Below are positions 1-12,956 of a stretch of 64,000 nt of DNA, in pieces. The translations under genes were made by a program, and so were the position numbers. The stretch is from Dirofilaria immitis (Eukaryota > Nematoda > Chromadorea > Rhabditida > Onchocercidae): positions 3,286,001 to 3,350,000 of the forward strand of contig JAKNDB010000110.1 of NCBI GenBank assembly GCA_024305405.1, written 5' to 3'. A model generated the notes under the pieces. The model made no database searches, was not told the origin of the DNA, and was given only the letters and a program-made list of their open reading frames with translations. Each line of letters starts with the position of its first letter. Within the stretch, counting starts at the first letter, position 1.

Positions 1-859
1 CAGTCTAAATATTTGCACATTACGAAGGTTTAAATAATTTCATATCATAACTGAAAAAAGTTATGAATTTCATTTTTAAGAATTCATATGGATTTATGCT
101 AGATAGGAAGAGCTATTCGGAAAAAAATACTCAATTTTTAGTGTTTTGGATTCATCTTTCCGTGATATACTGTATTGATCATATGAAATTGATTAGCCGA
201 AGTCGTTAAAATAATGGAGAAAATAGAAAGAATAAGAAGGGATGTATCTCTAAGCATCCTTTTTCATCGTAATCGAATTTCTGGTATAGTAAAGCCATAT
301 CAAGCAACACGTTTTGATATATTAATGCCGTATGAAGTTTCGAAATAGTTTATTGATGTGATCTGAGGTTTACTTGTACACTTTCTCTTACTTACATAAT
401 TATACGAATTTATGGCTACCTTTCATCTGATATTTCACTGTTGAAAGCTAATTCAGTTCTAACTGAAATGACACAAAGATTTGTACAGTGTTATCACTTC
501 TTGGAAATGTATTGACAATAGTTGAAATGAGCAATTTCAATTGGTCAAATGTATTTTACGAAAGGTCGAAACCTTTTCGGGAATTATTAGAAACTGCAGC
601 AAAGCAAGTCAGCTTGGTTATTCCAAAGTAGTTCATCATCGTTTTCATTGCCTGGCTTTGAGTTCTCATCGTCGAGTGTCTCTAAAAAATGTTTTTGCAA
701 GAGTCTTGATACTGGCAGGATTCTGTGGTATTAAGTATAAGATATGAAGTCCAGGAATTCTTCTGTTCCTCCATCTTTTGTTTTCTATGAAGGGATTTCT
801 GGCCATTTTTATTGGCTTAAAAATCAAGAACCTTAAAGCAAAATCCATACCCGAGAAAG

Positions 860-3694
860 TTAGGCATGCAGGAATTTATCTTGGTCACTCTGTTCACAGA
901 TTTCCGGGAGTAGTCTTTCCATGCGTTGTAGTGCTAAATAAATGAACGCATACTGTCCTGGAAGCTGTACAGCTCCAAATCTGCAATATAATAGCAACGA
1001 GGTATTGAGATGAAATAGGACGTCTGCTGGAAACTTTGGAAGGAGGGCACATCAATCGAGCTAGGTGTAACGGTGATCTGGAAACTGCAAAAGACAATCA
1101 GTGGATTAACTGGGATTGTTTAATAATAAGTGGCGTGAATATCATCCAGGATCTCGAGATCTACATAGAATTTTCGTGGCTCAACTATCATGGAAAACCA
1201 CACTGAATGATTAGAAAGTCATGTTGATTATTGTTGTAAACATATCTGTTTTCCAGACCTCTGTCTCCGTAATCTGGATACAGTTGAAAAGACGTCAATA
1301 TTTTCTGGAGTTTTACAAAGCTGATCCACCCCAGAGCTATCGCGATAAATGTGCAGGTTCGACCAATTCCAGCACTGCAAATATTAAATAGTGTTTTATG
1401 TTCATTGTGAATGATAAATAACAAACCATTTTTTAAAAAATAGTCACTTAAAGAAAAATTACCTGCAATGGACAAGAACTGGCGCTGTGTGAGAGAACAA
1501 TCGTCGATATTCGTTTCTGTAACTTTCCATAGCAACGATTACTTTCAGAAGTTGAGTGATATGTTGCATAGGCAAACGGTGATCTAACCATTCCGTAAAC
1601 CAAATATGCCACACGTGATGCTCCAAACTACCACGCTACAAATATAGGTTGGTTCTACCGCTCATCTTTAAATATGGTTTACAGAATAGCCGTAATTAAT
1701 GAATGAGGATTCAGAGAAAAATTGAAGTTAGAAGTATTAAATATTACTAGAAATATTGCATAATCCCTATGCTTTCAAAATATCGGAACTTCGGAACAGT
1801 TCAATGCAATATGTTATCTACTTTTACAAGCACAAACCAAACACAGTCAGAAGTTATCTTGCGAAGCTAAATATCAGCTTTCCGGGAAATGGAAAGATAC
1901 TCTCATTCAAACTCCCTTAAGTCTTAAAGAATAACTTATTTTAATATCTAGACACAATAATTTTAGAAGCTTCCAATCAAATAAAAATCAATACATTTAA
2001 AACTATATGGCGGATTTGTACACCATTATGAAAATTTGTTGATACGACAGTAACATCAATTTCACCGTAACAGGCATGGCCATCTGGCCAGTATTTTTCG
2101 CATTTTTCTGTAAAATGTATAAATGATTCTTTGCACAAATTTGGTCAATTTCAATATGAAAAACCAAGAATTACATGGGCCTGAGCAGCCTTTTATTGTT
2201 GCAGTAATTCCTTATTCGAACTACCAAAAAATTTTGATATATTTTCATATCTAATTTCATTAAACGGACTAGTGGTAGCTTGGCTCCACAAGGTTTTTCT
2301 TCCAAATTGGTCACCATCACAATAGCTGGTGTACGTTCTTGAAGAACCATTGACCAAAAATCATTAACTGTATTCGGCATTGGACCTTCTGCTGCGATAT
2401 ACATTAACTCTGAGTTCGAATCCTGAATTTAACCAGTTCATTGAAAATTAATATTCATAAAAGGAAGAACGGAACGATTTTTCTTTTTGCTGACAGAAAT
2501 TTGTATGCATTATTTTCCAAAATATTATTCCACGAAATATTTCTTTAATAAGAAAAGAATCGTTAAATGGTGCACTGACTCATATCAATGTTTCGATGTT
2601 TTCTGGATTTTGAAGTTAATGACAATAGAAGTCGTAAAAATTGTTGAGCATGGCCAAGTGTCAATTCTTAGAAATAATCTGTGCTTACAAGTATCAGAAA
2701 AGTGATAAGCTGACCAAAATATAGTTAGCATTGATATAACTGTGGCAGACATCTTCAGCTGCAGAATTACATGAAGCCCTGTAGCTAGATGATAATCGTA
2801 CACGAGTTTCTCGTATAGGCCATAATGTATGTCGATTTTTCTGACTGCAACCGGCAACTTTTTCACATGACGAAGTACTCGGACTTGGCAAAGCCTATAA
2901 AAAAAAAAGATATTAAGTACTATTGATGCTTAATAAATTATGCATTTTAATGATTCGTTTGCTTTTTACTTATTCGAGATGAAAAATATAGGGAAGTATG
3001 ATTTTAACTCACAGCGAACTCTGCATAAATCATGGATAAAGATGCCGAAATGTTAAGATGATGCAATTGATAACGTGTTAGACGTCCTGGCCTATTGCGC
3101 TCCAATTCTTCAGCAATACTGAAATTTATTAAAAAGAGTATGTATTAATGAATGGAATTAGTGATGTTGTCCGTTTTCCTGATCAATGATATTTTTCCGA
3201 TCATTGATATGATTATGAACAAAAAATAAAATACGTTTGCTTCTGTAATTAATTATTGTAAATTAATGCACAATATAGGCAGGCACTGCTTTGCATTCTA
3301 TCTTTCATTGTAAAGAGAAGAAAGAGATTTTGGACGAGAGAAGCAACAAAAGATTTTTTTCCAATGAAGCGAGAGAGGATGACGTAGTGAAAATATACTT
3401 TTAACACGAACTCTTCATTAATTGGTGATATTTCAAGAGCTGAACTCTGAAATTGGCCGAGATCGATTGTTAGTGAGACGGATGAGCCACGCCTGAAATA
3501 TGAAGACTAAGATTTTTGATATACAAATGTGGACAAAAAAGTAAAAGTTTATTCTTTACTAACAAATTCATTTAAATAAAAAATTAACAAGTTTGCATAT
3601 GGATCAACTTCAGTATCCTTCTGCATATGCACATTTTTAGGATTTACCTTTCACGAAGGCTGCAGTTGCTCATAGAGATATAAGATGCAACCAT
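860..3694 (-). CDS. Protein tyrosine phosphatase, non-receptor type, multi-exon
   Basis: Dephosphorylates phosphotyrosine. Exons on the minus strand that chain in phase: 3648-3694 (ATG at 3694), 3406-3492, 3013-3118, 2715-2894, about 2290-2422, about 2010-2107, 1463-1635, 1259-1374 and 860-980 (TAA). Visible family motifs, in order: [43 protein letters not shown], a WPD-loop reading TEWLDHR, the P-loop [12 protein letters not shown] split by an intron after its Cys-Ser, and a C-terminal Q-loop QLPGQYAF. The catalytic Cys and Arg, the WPD-loop Asp and the Q-loop Gln are kept, but Pro and Gly of WPDHG are Leu and Arg, and the Gly after GRT is Cys. There is no signal peptide or membrane segment, and the N-terminal region is short, as in the small nematode PTPs. 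One G is missing in the C4 run at 1329-1332. The join after NLEE (2290 to 2107) and a likely further exon between 1640 and 2010 are not resolved. Confidence 0.85.
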
Positions 3695-4691
3695 TAGCTA
3701 GGAATATATTCCGCAAATGTTTAATTCTATCTGAAAAAATAGGATTTATAGAAAAATGATAGTTCTGCAAAAGTGAATATTTCGTCCCGTTACCTTTTTC
3801 TATTGCAAACAACTGTAAAGTTTCGATTTTTTCAAGCTGAAAATAAGTAGTATGTTGAGGATTTATTTTATGCTGGCAACACCCTAATATTATTATGCAT
3901 TATTTTCAGATATTTTATGATAATATGGTGGCGAATGATAAGTTCTAAACGATAAATAGATATGAGGAATTTCTATTTTCTAATTTGTTCATTTTTTAAA
4001 GCAATAGCAGGAAATATTTTGTTTTAGCTAGAATTACTAGACTGTCATAAATAATTTTTTTTTTTGATCTATGAAATTTGCAAACTAAGAACGAATTCAT
4101 CATAATTCTTTAATTACTTAATTTAATTTTAGCAAGAATAAAGTTTGAGAATGTTTACAATTTTTCGAAGTGTATATTGTTACAATGATTGTAGACATTC
4201 ATATAAAATTTTGTATGCTACACTGCAAACGTTAGAAAAAAATTGAGGATCAGTAGAATTCCAAAAGTAAGTGAAAGAAACAAAAATAATTTATTGTTTA
4301 CATTAATAAATTAAAAACTAAACCTGAAATTTAGATGATATAATCAAAATGTCAACAATATTGACTACTGAATTATTATTCATGATAATGATCATAGATA
4401 TATATATAAGTTAATTGTTGATATGAAAGTTTGATACAGTAAATTAGGTAGAAAAATAGGAGGTTACTCGTTACCGAGAAATAGCCAAAAGGCAATGTAG
4501 TTCTCGGAAGTATCAGATGTCTTTATATATCAAAACTTTCTATACGGTGTAAAAGTGGCAACAGTTTCCACATACGTCATTTCCGTGCTGAATGCTTTGA
4601 TGAAAAATTCCTGAGTTGATGAACAGGTTAACTAACGATCTCTTTTTATGGTGCCATGAGGGTGGTATATCAAACTTATACATTAAAAATT

Positions 4692-4764
4692 CACAAACAC
4701 ACACACACATACACAGACACACACACACACACACATATATATACATACACAGACACATACACAC

Positions 4765-4795
<31 letters not shown>

Positions 4796-4800
4796 AAGAG
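4692..4800. repeat. Compound microsatellite (CA)n-(TA)n-(GA)n
   Basis: Runs of CA interrupted by GA and TA, then a pure TA run, then a GA run. It produces spurious open frames rich in Thr-His or Tyr-Ile on both strands, which are not genes. Confidence 0.95.
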
Positions 4801-7800
4801 ATACACATCACACCTACGGGCAAATTCGTATCTGTCTATGGTGGTACTAGATGTAATGAATTAATTAATTCATAGTGAATGATTCCTTCCTCTAAACCTC
4901 TTTATCCTTGTGGCAATATAATTATGGCAGAATACATTTGCCTCTTCAAATTAAATTCCATCAATTCGAAATATGAAAATATTCATAAGAAGAATGCCGA
5001 AGTTTTGATAATGCAAGCAGCATCTATGTAGAAGATGTTGTTGAATCATTCCTTCTCCATCATTCATTTATTATTCAGTAAATTCGGCGAATAATCTATC
5101 AAATCATATTATGATCTATTATAAGAGAAGAGAAAAGGATTAATGAAGTAGAGCTTGAAAGAACATAACATTGAAGCAGTTTTATTAAGAAAGTAGGAAA
5201 TTCATATTAATTCTGAAATATGAAAACTGAGATTGATTAAATCTGTCGATCATCTCGAAAGTTATGTATAAATCATGCAGATTATATTTATATGTGAATC
5301 TTTTTCAAAAAGAAAAAATTATACGAATCTTTTCTAAAAATTAATTTCCATTAGAGCGGAAAGAGATTGATAAAAATGAGAGTATCGTCGACTTTTTTTT
5401 CCTTTTTGTTTACAAAGGAAAATACTAATATTAAATTAAAAATAAACAAAGGCAGGGAATAAATAGAGATGCTACTATTCACGAAATAAATATAGTTTGA
5501 GCATAAAAACGGGGAAAGCTGGCAACAAGCATAGCAAGTTCTATTAGATCTTTCCAAGCCTTCTCCTTCACCTCTATCCTTTCCTCCTCCCATCTCTACT
5601 GCTTTCCCTCATGAAATTCTGGTTGCATCACAATACACTTTAACAAATGAATATATCTATCTATTGCTAGACGGTTGAAAATGTGCAAAATTCAGATTGA
5701 ATGCTTTCCAAAGTCGAGAAAAAAAGGAAGCATCATTACACTACATCGAACAGTCCAATTGACCATCAATTTCATCTGATTCATTCCATCGGAAGTAATT
5801 TTTGTTCATATAAACATACTTATAACCGGAAATGATTCTACTTACAATCAACCAAATTCTTTTGATTTTGAGGTAAGAGAAGATGGCAAGAGTAAGTTGT
5901 AGATACGATATTGCAAAATTATGTATTAAACATCTATTCTCTTCAAATACAAACTACGCTATTTCTATTTCCGGTTCAAATTGCTTCTTTTTGAGAACGC
6001 AATAGATCACCAATAAGAACTTACCCTAACACTTTCTCATTAATTCGACGAATGCAAGATGCTGAACATTGGCAGTATCGTTGCACAGTCTCTGACATCA
6101 TTACTGCTTCGTGAAACAATTCATTGATCTCATTACATTGAAGTCATCATCGTAGAAATGCCCGGAAGAAAGAATTGTAACTAACTTTTCCATTTGAACA
6201 ATAAATCAACAACAAATAAATATCATCGCATTCATTCGAAATCTTTCTCTCACTATTAAGGAAATGTAAAGGTCCCGATGAAAAAGAAGTTCAAAAGGAA
6301 CTAAATTTAAAAGGAAAAAGCAATTAATTCGATAGCGTTATTTATTCATTAAGTTATGCCTGTTTTCAGGCTTTCTTTCGCATAGACAGCTTTTTTAATT
6401 TTTATTAACAAATGATTTTCATTCGCATCGTCCCTTACTCTAGTAATAAAATGGAATTTTTGCATGAAAAACAGGCATAACATGTATACTATACTATCCG
6501 ATCGTAACTGTATAGTTTTGAAACTGAAACTTCGGTTCAATTGATGTTCAAACTTCTTACAAACAGAATTTGTATACGATACTTCTATCTTTTTTCTTGC
6601 TTTTTTTTAAATCGTCTGTGCATTTAGCAGTAGCTCTTACTAATCGAGAGTAGCCAAAGATATGAAAGATCTTAAGATCCTTTCTGAACTGTCGTAAATA
6701 TCCTATTAGTTGAATTCATTCTAGGATATATTATAAAAGCATTCTTCATATTTTTCTCACAAGTCACTTTTCCACGACTTCTGAGAAAGAATTGAAAGTC
6801 TGCACTACCAAATTGAATAATGATTTTAGTCATAACATTTCATCAGGGAATGCGAGCACTAAGGCTTCATATGTCAATTCTATCACTGATAGTATCGGAT
6901 GAGAAGGAAATGAATCCCAAATAGATGTCTCAAACTTTTTTGTAACTTCAGTTTAGAAATTGAAATTTTTCTATCGATGTAAACAACTTTTTTTTTTTAA
7001 TTTTATGATGATTCTGGGTAGATTGTAAAAGCTTAACAGAAATCAATAGAAAATGTTGGAATATTGTAAACATCTATGAGCTAACAGTGATCAAACATAA
7101 TATTTTCAATAATATCACCTAGGCTACATATATATTAATAACAAAATGGTATCAATGATCAGCAAGAATTCGATCACTAAAAACCGGTTCTGAATTTATT
7201 TCATTGCGGTCTTCTGTCATATGTCAACTTTTGAAACAATAGAAACTGAGAATTATAAGGATGGTCTCCTTTTTCCATCTCCTAATTTCCGTTTATTTCC
7301 TCTAAATTTAGATCGATTTTTTTGTTATTTTACAAAGCATGGCCAATTATCATCACCTTTTCTTTAATTCAAATATTCGCTGAATCTATGGGTAAAATTA
7401 TATGGTAGAAAAAGTAGAAAGAGTTGAAAAAGAAAAATTAGTCATCATCCTCTTCTATTCAAAAATATTTCAAAAGCTCGAATTTAAAGAGCACATTTGA
7501 AAGAACGAAAATTTCAATTCTTGGATCAAAAACGTAAAATGTCAATTTCTGGAATGTCTTTGAAAAAATCAAAGAGCTAAAAATAAAAGTTAAAATTCTC
7601 GAGAGATTTAATAACTAATTACGTATTTTAGTTTTTCCTATCGCTATGAGCTACATATCTCCCAGAATAATGCTATACCAATTTTATTCACGCCGAGATA
7701 GTTTGTGGATTTATTCTGATGAAATGCAACTTGTAACTTTGATATTGATGTTGATTGCTTACTATTTACTTAATTTTGCTGCTTTCGACGATTTACCTTT

Positions 7801-9048
7801 TAGCCATGAAATAAAGAGGTACAACATCTTAAATGAATTATATGCAAGTTATGAGAGGGATGAAGTTGCCGTCCGAAATTGATCAAAGAATTTTGAAACT
7901 AGATCCAAACAATGTTAAAAGGGAGATAGATATTAGTTATAGATTAAAAATTTCATACTAACGTTTGACGTCCAAAATCAAATTTCTCACACTTTAGCAA
8001 TTTTTAAAAGAATTAGTTGATGGCTAACTTGATTAACTACTACTACTAACATGTAAATTCAAAACCTCATAACTAAATATAATACAGTTTTTGGAAAGTA
8101 CAATAATTACTTGATGAAGCATTATGACTATAAAACGAAGTACCACTATTCACGACAAAATCAATATAGCTTGGCTCGGAAATTCAAATACAAGTGATAT
8201 ATATTGTATTCATACAATAAATTGTCTTCAAGCAAATTAACGTACTTCATCCATGCGTTCACATCTTACTGAAATGAACTATAAACTAATCAAATGACCG
8301 AATGAATCATTCCCTTGCTGTAAATCCAATTACAGCTATATGCTGCCAAAAACAGTTCCAAATTAAATTAGAAAAAGAACAATTGAAATTTTCCCCAAAT
8401 GCAGATCAATTCTTCTACCCGGTCACATTGTCATTAAGACCTTTCAGATATCAGTGAAACGAAATCATAAGTCTAGTAAAGCCAATGATTCAGAAACATT
8501 TTCCTTTACCTTTTTTGTTTTACCATCTTTTTGATTGCCGGCTAAATAGTTGTTTAGATAGCATTCATTGATCTTGACAAGTTTTCCATGTTTTCTAATG
8601 CTCTCAATGAATATGCCACTACCACCAATTTCATTTTAAGCTCAAGAAGGCTCTTATTTAGTGAGAATTAAGATTCAAAACCCATTTGACCATGGAAGAT
8701 TTTTAAATTGTAGCAAGCAAGGACCATTTATACATAAATAAATGAGTCGACAAATTTGGAAACAAAATGTGTCACAATCAATTATTCATACTTCCCTAAG
8801 GAATACAAGTCACTACTGCTATATCTCAGTATAAAGTTCCAAAAATCTGAGACGTTGTGAGCATTTTGTTGCAGATACACCAGTTTTCTTAAATGATTTG
8901 AATGTGCTTAACATGATAACAATTAGCGATCAATCTGAGAGAAACAAATATGCTAATTGATTGACATAATTCTAAATAAGTGGATTGGATTCGGATATGT
9001 ATCAATAAATGATGATACGAAATACTGAATAATAGTCATGCTATTAGA

Positions 9049-9092
9049 GCGTTAATGACTCATACAACTTGCGTTAATGACTCATACAACTT
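9049..9092. repeat. Perfect 22-bp tandem duplication containing TGACTCA
   Basis: Two adjacent identical 22-bp copies (9049-9070 and 9071-9092), each with the palindromic heptamer TGACTCA that is the consensus AP-1/bZIP site. It lies in a gene-poor interval, so its target, if any, is unknown. Confidence 0.85.
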
Positions 9093-12000
9093 ATGATATA
9101 AGTGTATATGCATTTATACAAACAAATTTATGAATAAAGTTGAATATCGTAGTTATAAATATAGGTTATCAGTAGAATTTCCTCCAAATGAATGTAAGGA
9201 GAATATTGTCATTGCTTCCATATTAGGTCTTTCTATATGATGCATTTTGTGTTCTCAATTTGTATCTCTGATTTAAAAATTGAAGGAATTCTAATCAAAA
9301 TCAAAATTCGTTTCCATTCCATATAAATTAAAATACTACAAAGGAACTTACTTCATATCGAGAACCTTGCAATCGTAACTCTCGACAAATTATCCCTCTG
9401 CATAAGCAAAAAATTCCAAAAATAATTTTTAACGTTTTTTAAAGACTTCTCCAGAACACCTTGTTACTTTTTTGTTTTGATATTTTCTAAAGTGATATAT
9501 TGTGTAGTAGCCTATAGTAACTGTTTTTATGATAAAGATTCTTCTAAGCTTCAACGTTTTCTAATAAAGTTAATTTTTCGTCTCTTTCTTTTTAGTATTT
9601 CTAAAAATTAAAATTGTAAAAAACCAAAATTATGGTAACTTTTGATCGCAACAAAAGAATGCTGCAAGTACCGAAGCAAATTTAATCCAGGAAGTAACAC
9701 TAACAGTAAATGAACTGACACATACGTTTTAAGGCTTCAGAATAACTGGAACGATAAGTCACAGTTTGGTAAATGCTGGCAAAACTTTTTGATGTAACGA
9801 TGATGCTTCATGTTTTGAAACAGGTTTTTTTTTAATATATATATATATATTTAGGTATGGCTATTTAGAAACTGTTCGTTGCATGAAGGAAACTAAAAAC
9901 GATTTAGAAATTTTCATGCGTTGCAACAGTTATTCATGGTAAAAAAAAATCATTGACAAATTATTAACATTATTATTACTACTCAAAATCAAAATTTAAT
10001 TCAATTTCGTTTGTATTTCTGAATATTTTCTAGTAATAAACAATGAAAAGTTAGATTTAAACATTTATGTTAGATTTAAACATTTAAACATTCTTATTAT
10101 TCATTTGAACTTATAATTCCTTAAGTTGTGTTCTACTTTGTTTTTGTCACAAAAATTGACAAAATGATTCATAGCAGATTCCTCCACAACTCATTGAATT
10201 AAAGTAGTCTTCCCATGAAACCAGCACGTAGTTAAAAACATTATTGCAATAGAAGCACATACATGACTATCTGACAGTACCATTTGAACAGTAATTATAG
10301 AAAATTAAGTAGTAGGAACATAAAATTCTCGTTAATTTAGTTAGACATGAATGAAAATACATTATTTATGATCGCTGAAAATAAAATTCATTGATCTTTA
10401 TGCAAAGAAGGCAACGCGAGATTTGATTAATTGGTGACGGCTTCTTACTATCCCTTTATTTTTGAGATATTTTGACATTCGGACTAATATGTACCAAAAT
10501 CTTTTAATAAAATAATACTCCTGAAATTGATAGATATATAAGCTAAACCAAATAAAATGCTTATATCTTTAGCAGATTTTATACCAACTTGAACCTTTTA
10601 TGTACTCCTCCAAACAACAGTTCTAAGCCATTAATTCAGTGTCTAAGGATTATTTCCTTCTTAATTTATTTCAGTTTGTTTTTGGTTTTATAATTAGCAT
10701 TCGCGAAAAATAATTGGTTGAGATATATAAAGGCTATCAACAGTCAGTTAGCGGAATTCATTAAAACAGTTTGCTTTAATAAAGGTTGATACAGTTGCAT
10801 CATTGCAACTGCAATAAAATTCATATGAATTTTATTTGTTTGCTCATTACAAGCCTTCAACATTCGAGTTCCGCATTTCAAAAAAGAATTTGCATTAATG
10901 AATCACTAAGAGTTTTACGTTTTTCATATTTTATAAGTTTAATCTACTGAAATTAATCAATAATATAAATGATTTCCCAATATTTTTTGCTTAATTCGAA
11001 GACGCTAAAAATTTACAATTTAATAACAGAATGGAAGTTAAAAACCGAACTTAAAATTAAAGTTGAATTTAACGAATATGGTTCAGAAACAAAAAGGATG
11101 AAAATATCACGATTTCTTCGAACAACTCTTTTAGTAAAATCTTGAAATCGTTGCATAAAGTCTTACTGCTTTCTCGCAAAATTCCTGTGAGGCAAAATCA
11201 ACAAACTTGAAATAAATGATTTATATATGAACATGGACACTGATGAACTTCACTGAAAGATGTCAAGAGTTCAGAAAAGACGACGACATTAGACATTTTA
11301 ATTGCTTCATCTTAAACAGCAATAAAATGAATCCAATACTTATTTTCATAGAAAATACAAATAAGATAAACAAACATTAGGGAAACTATAAATGACCCGA
11401 AGTTGCAAAATAATTCATATACAGCAGTTAAAAATATTAGTACCATGAAAAGGCATTCATGTGCTTACCAATAATTTACTTTGAAATTGAACACCACGGG
11501 TGAAAACCGTACTACTCAAAACTTACAAATTTATAACGAATTCAACTTTTCTCGATATGACAAATGCAATAAAATAAATAATGAAATAAACAATTTTCCT
11601 CCTCTTCAAACTCACACATCATATTTGAATAGTACCTATAAAAACAATCTCAATACTGCACTCGTATGAAATACCGCTATCGAGGTTACGTAGAGAAGCG
11701 AAAGTCTGAAACTAAATGCAGAAACGCGAAAACAATAAACAGATAGATGTTGGACCGGGATAATACTATAATAGCAAAACTTGTATTTTTAATTTCATCT
11801 GCTGATTTTCACAACAATGGAGAGTAAAGATACACTTTGGAATTTACTACAATAGACTATATTGCTTTTGCCTTAAACCAAAACAACAATAACTCTAACA
11901 ATTAAAGATATAAATATAATAATCAAAGGCTGATTGGTTTATCGAAAAAGATAGGAAAAAAGATAGACCAATGTCTTTTGATTCCATAATATGTTTTTTC

Positions 12001-12956
12001 ATTTTCATTGAAAAAAACTTTCCTAAGCAAACACCTTAACATTCTTCTTTTTCAGAAAAAATATCTAGCAAATCATTTCGCTATCAAATTGTGATTATAA
12101 AAATAGATTCTATATATATAAAGCTACATTTTTTGAAGAACTAAAATTATGTGGTCCCAAAATAATAAATGATACATCCTTAACAATCATTCTGAAGCAA
12201 TGAATGACATTACAAAAAATGCTGGAAGCAACAGAGAAATGCGCTGTTAAAATAGCTATAATACTTTCCTAATAAACACAATTGAAGACAGTCAAATGAA
12301 AGTAAAATAATGTATTTGAGCGGTTCATGTTTATGAGTCTGTCAATTGCAATGCTTTATAATCATTTATCTTCCTGCGCTTATGTTACACGGAGGATGCA
12401 AGCAACCATTTTACTGATGAGCAGAGAGTGGGTGCAAGAACGCTTAAATCACAAAATGCTTAAGTCAATCAACTACAAGTTTTGAAACCAAAATAAAGAT
12501 ACGACGGCAATTGTTACAGGCATTATTCATGCCCTAATGACCAGTAATTAATTTCAGGCTAAGAAAAATGCCAGGAAGATCAAATGAGCAGTTGTTGCTT
12601 AACGTCAAATTTCTACGAGCAACTACCTGATCCCAATTAAGCACAGTATTATTTTGGCAAAATGGCGACAATTACAATTTTTATCATTAATTCCTCGAAT
12701 ATATATATATGTCACCTCTCACCATTTACTCAGCCAAATTTTCTGCAAAATATTTCTCACCAGATCTCAATAGAAAGACTGTATAAGAATTAACTAATTG
12801 CTCAAAATCATATTTTAATAAAATTTTTTTCTTGCTTCGACGCGTATTCCAGTAAACTTTAACTTCTTTGATATCGCTTTCTTATCAGGTTGATATTAGC
12901 TAACACTTGAAAAATTATGTAATCAAAAAGAAATAATAATAAAGAATTTGAAAACA

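Larger units (their letters stand above)
3695..12956. other. Intergenic, AT-rich, no gene recognised
   Basis: Nine kilobases between the start of the phosphatase gene and the 3' end of lin-45. I found no chain of phase-matched exons and no family motif on either strand. It contains a compound microsatellite at 4692-4800, an (AT)n run near 9835-9850, a perfect 22-bp tandem duplication at 9049-9092 and a short tandem repeat near 10050-10090. Regulatory DNA of the phosphatase gene would lie at its left end. Confidence 0.6.

Noticed and set aside
2413..2425. GTTCGAATCC, resembling a tRNA T-loop (B box)
   Set aside because: It lies at the 5' edge of a phosphatase exon on the other strand, with no A box, acceptor stem or anticodon arm around it.
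2816..2866. Possible frameshift in the phosphatase near the KNR motif
   Set aside because: Starting the exon at the acceptor giving GCT TTG CCA keeps one frame through KNR to YINANYI, so no slip is needed.
7646..7882. Plus-strand 78-codon open frame with a possible membrane segment
   Set aside because: Isolated, no splice partners, no family motif; compatible with chance in a gene-poor region.
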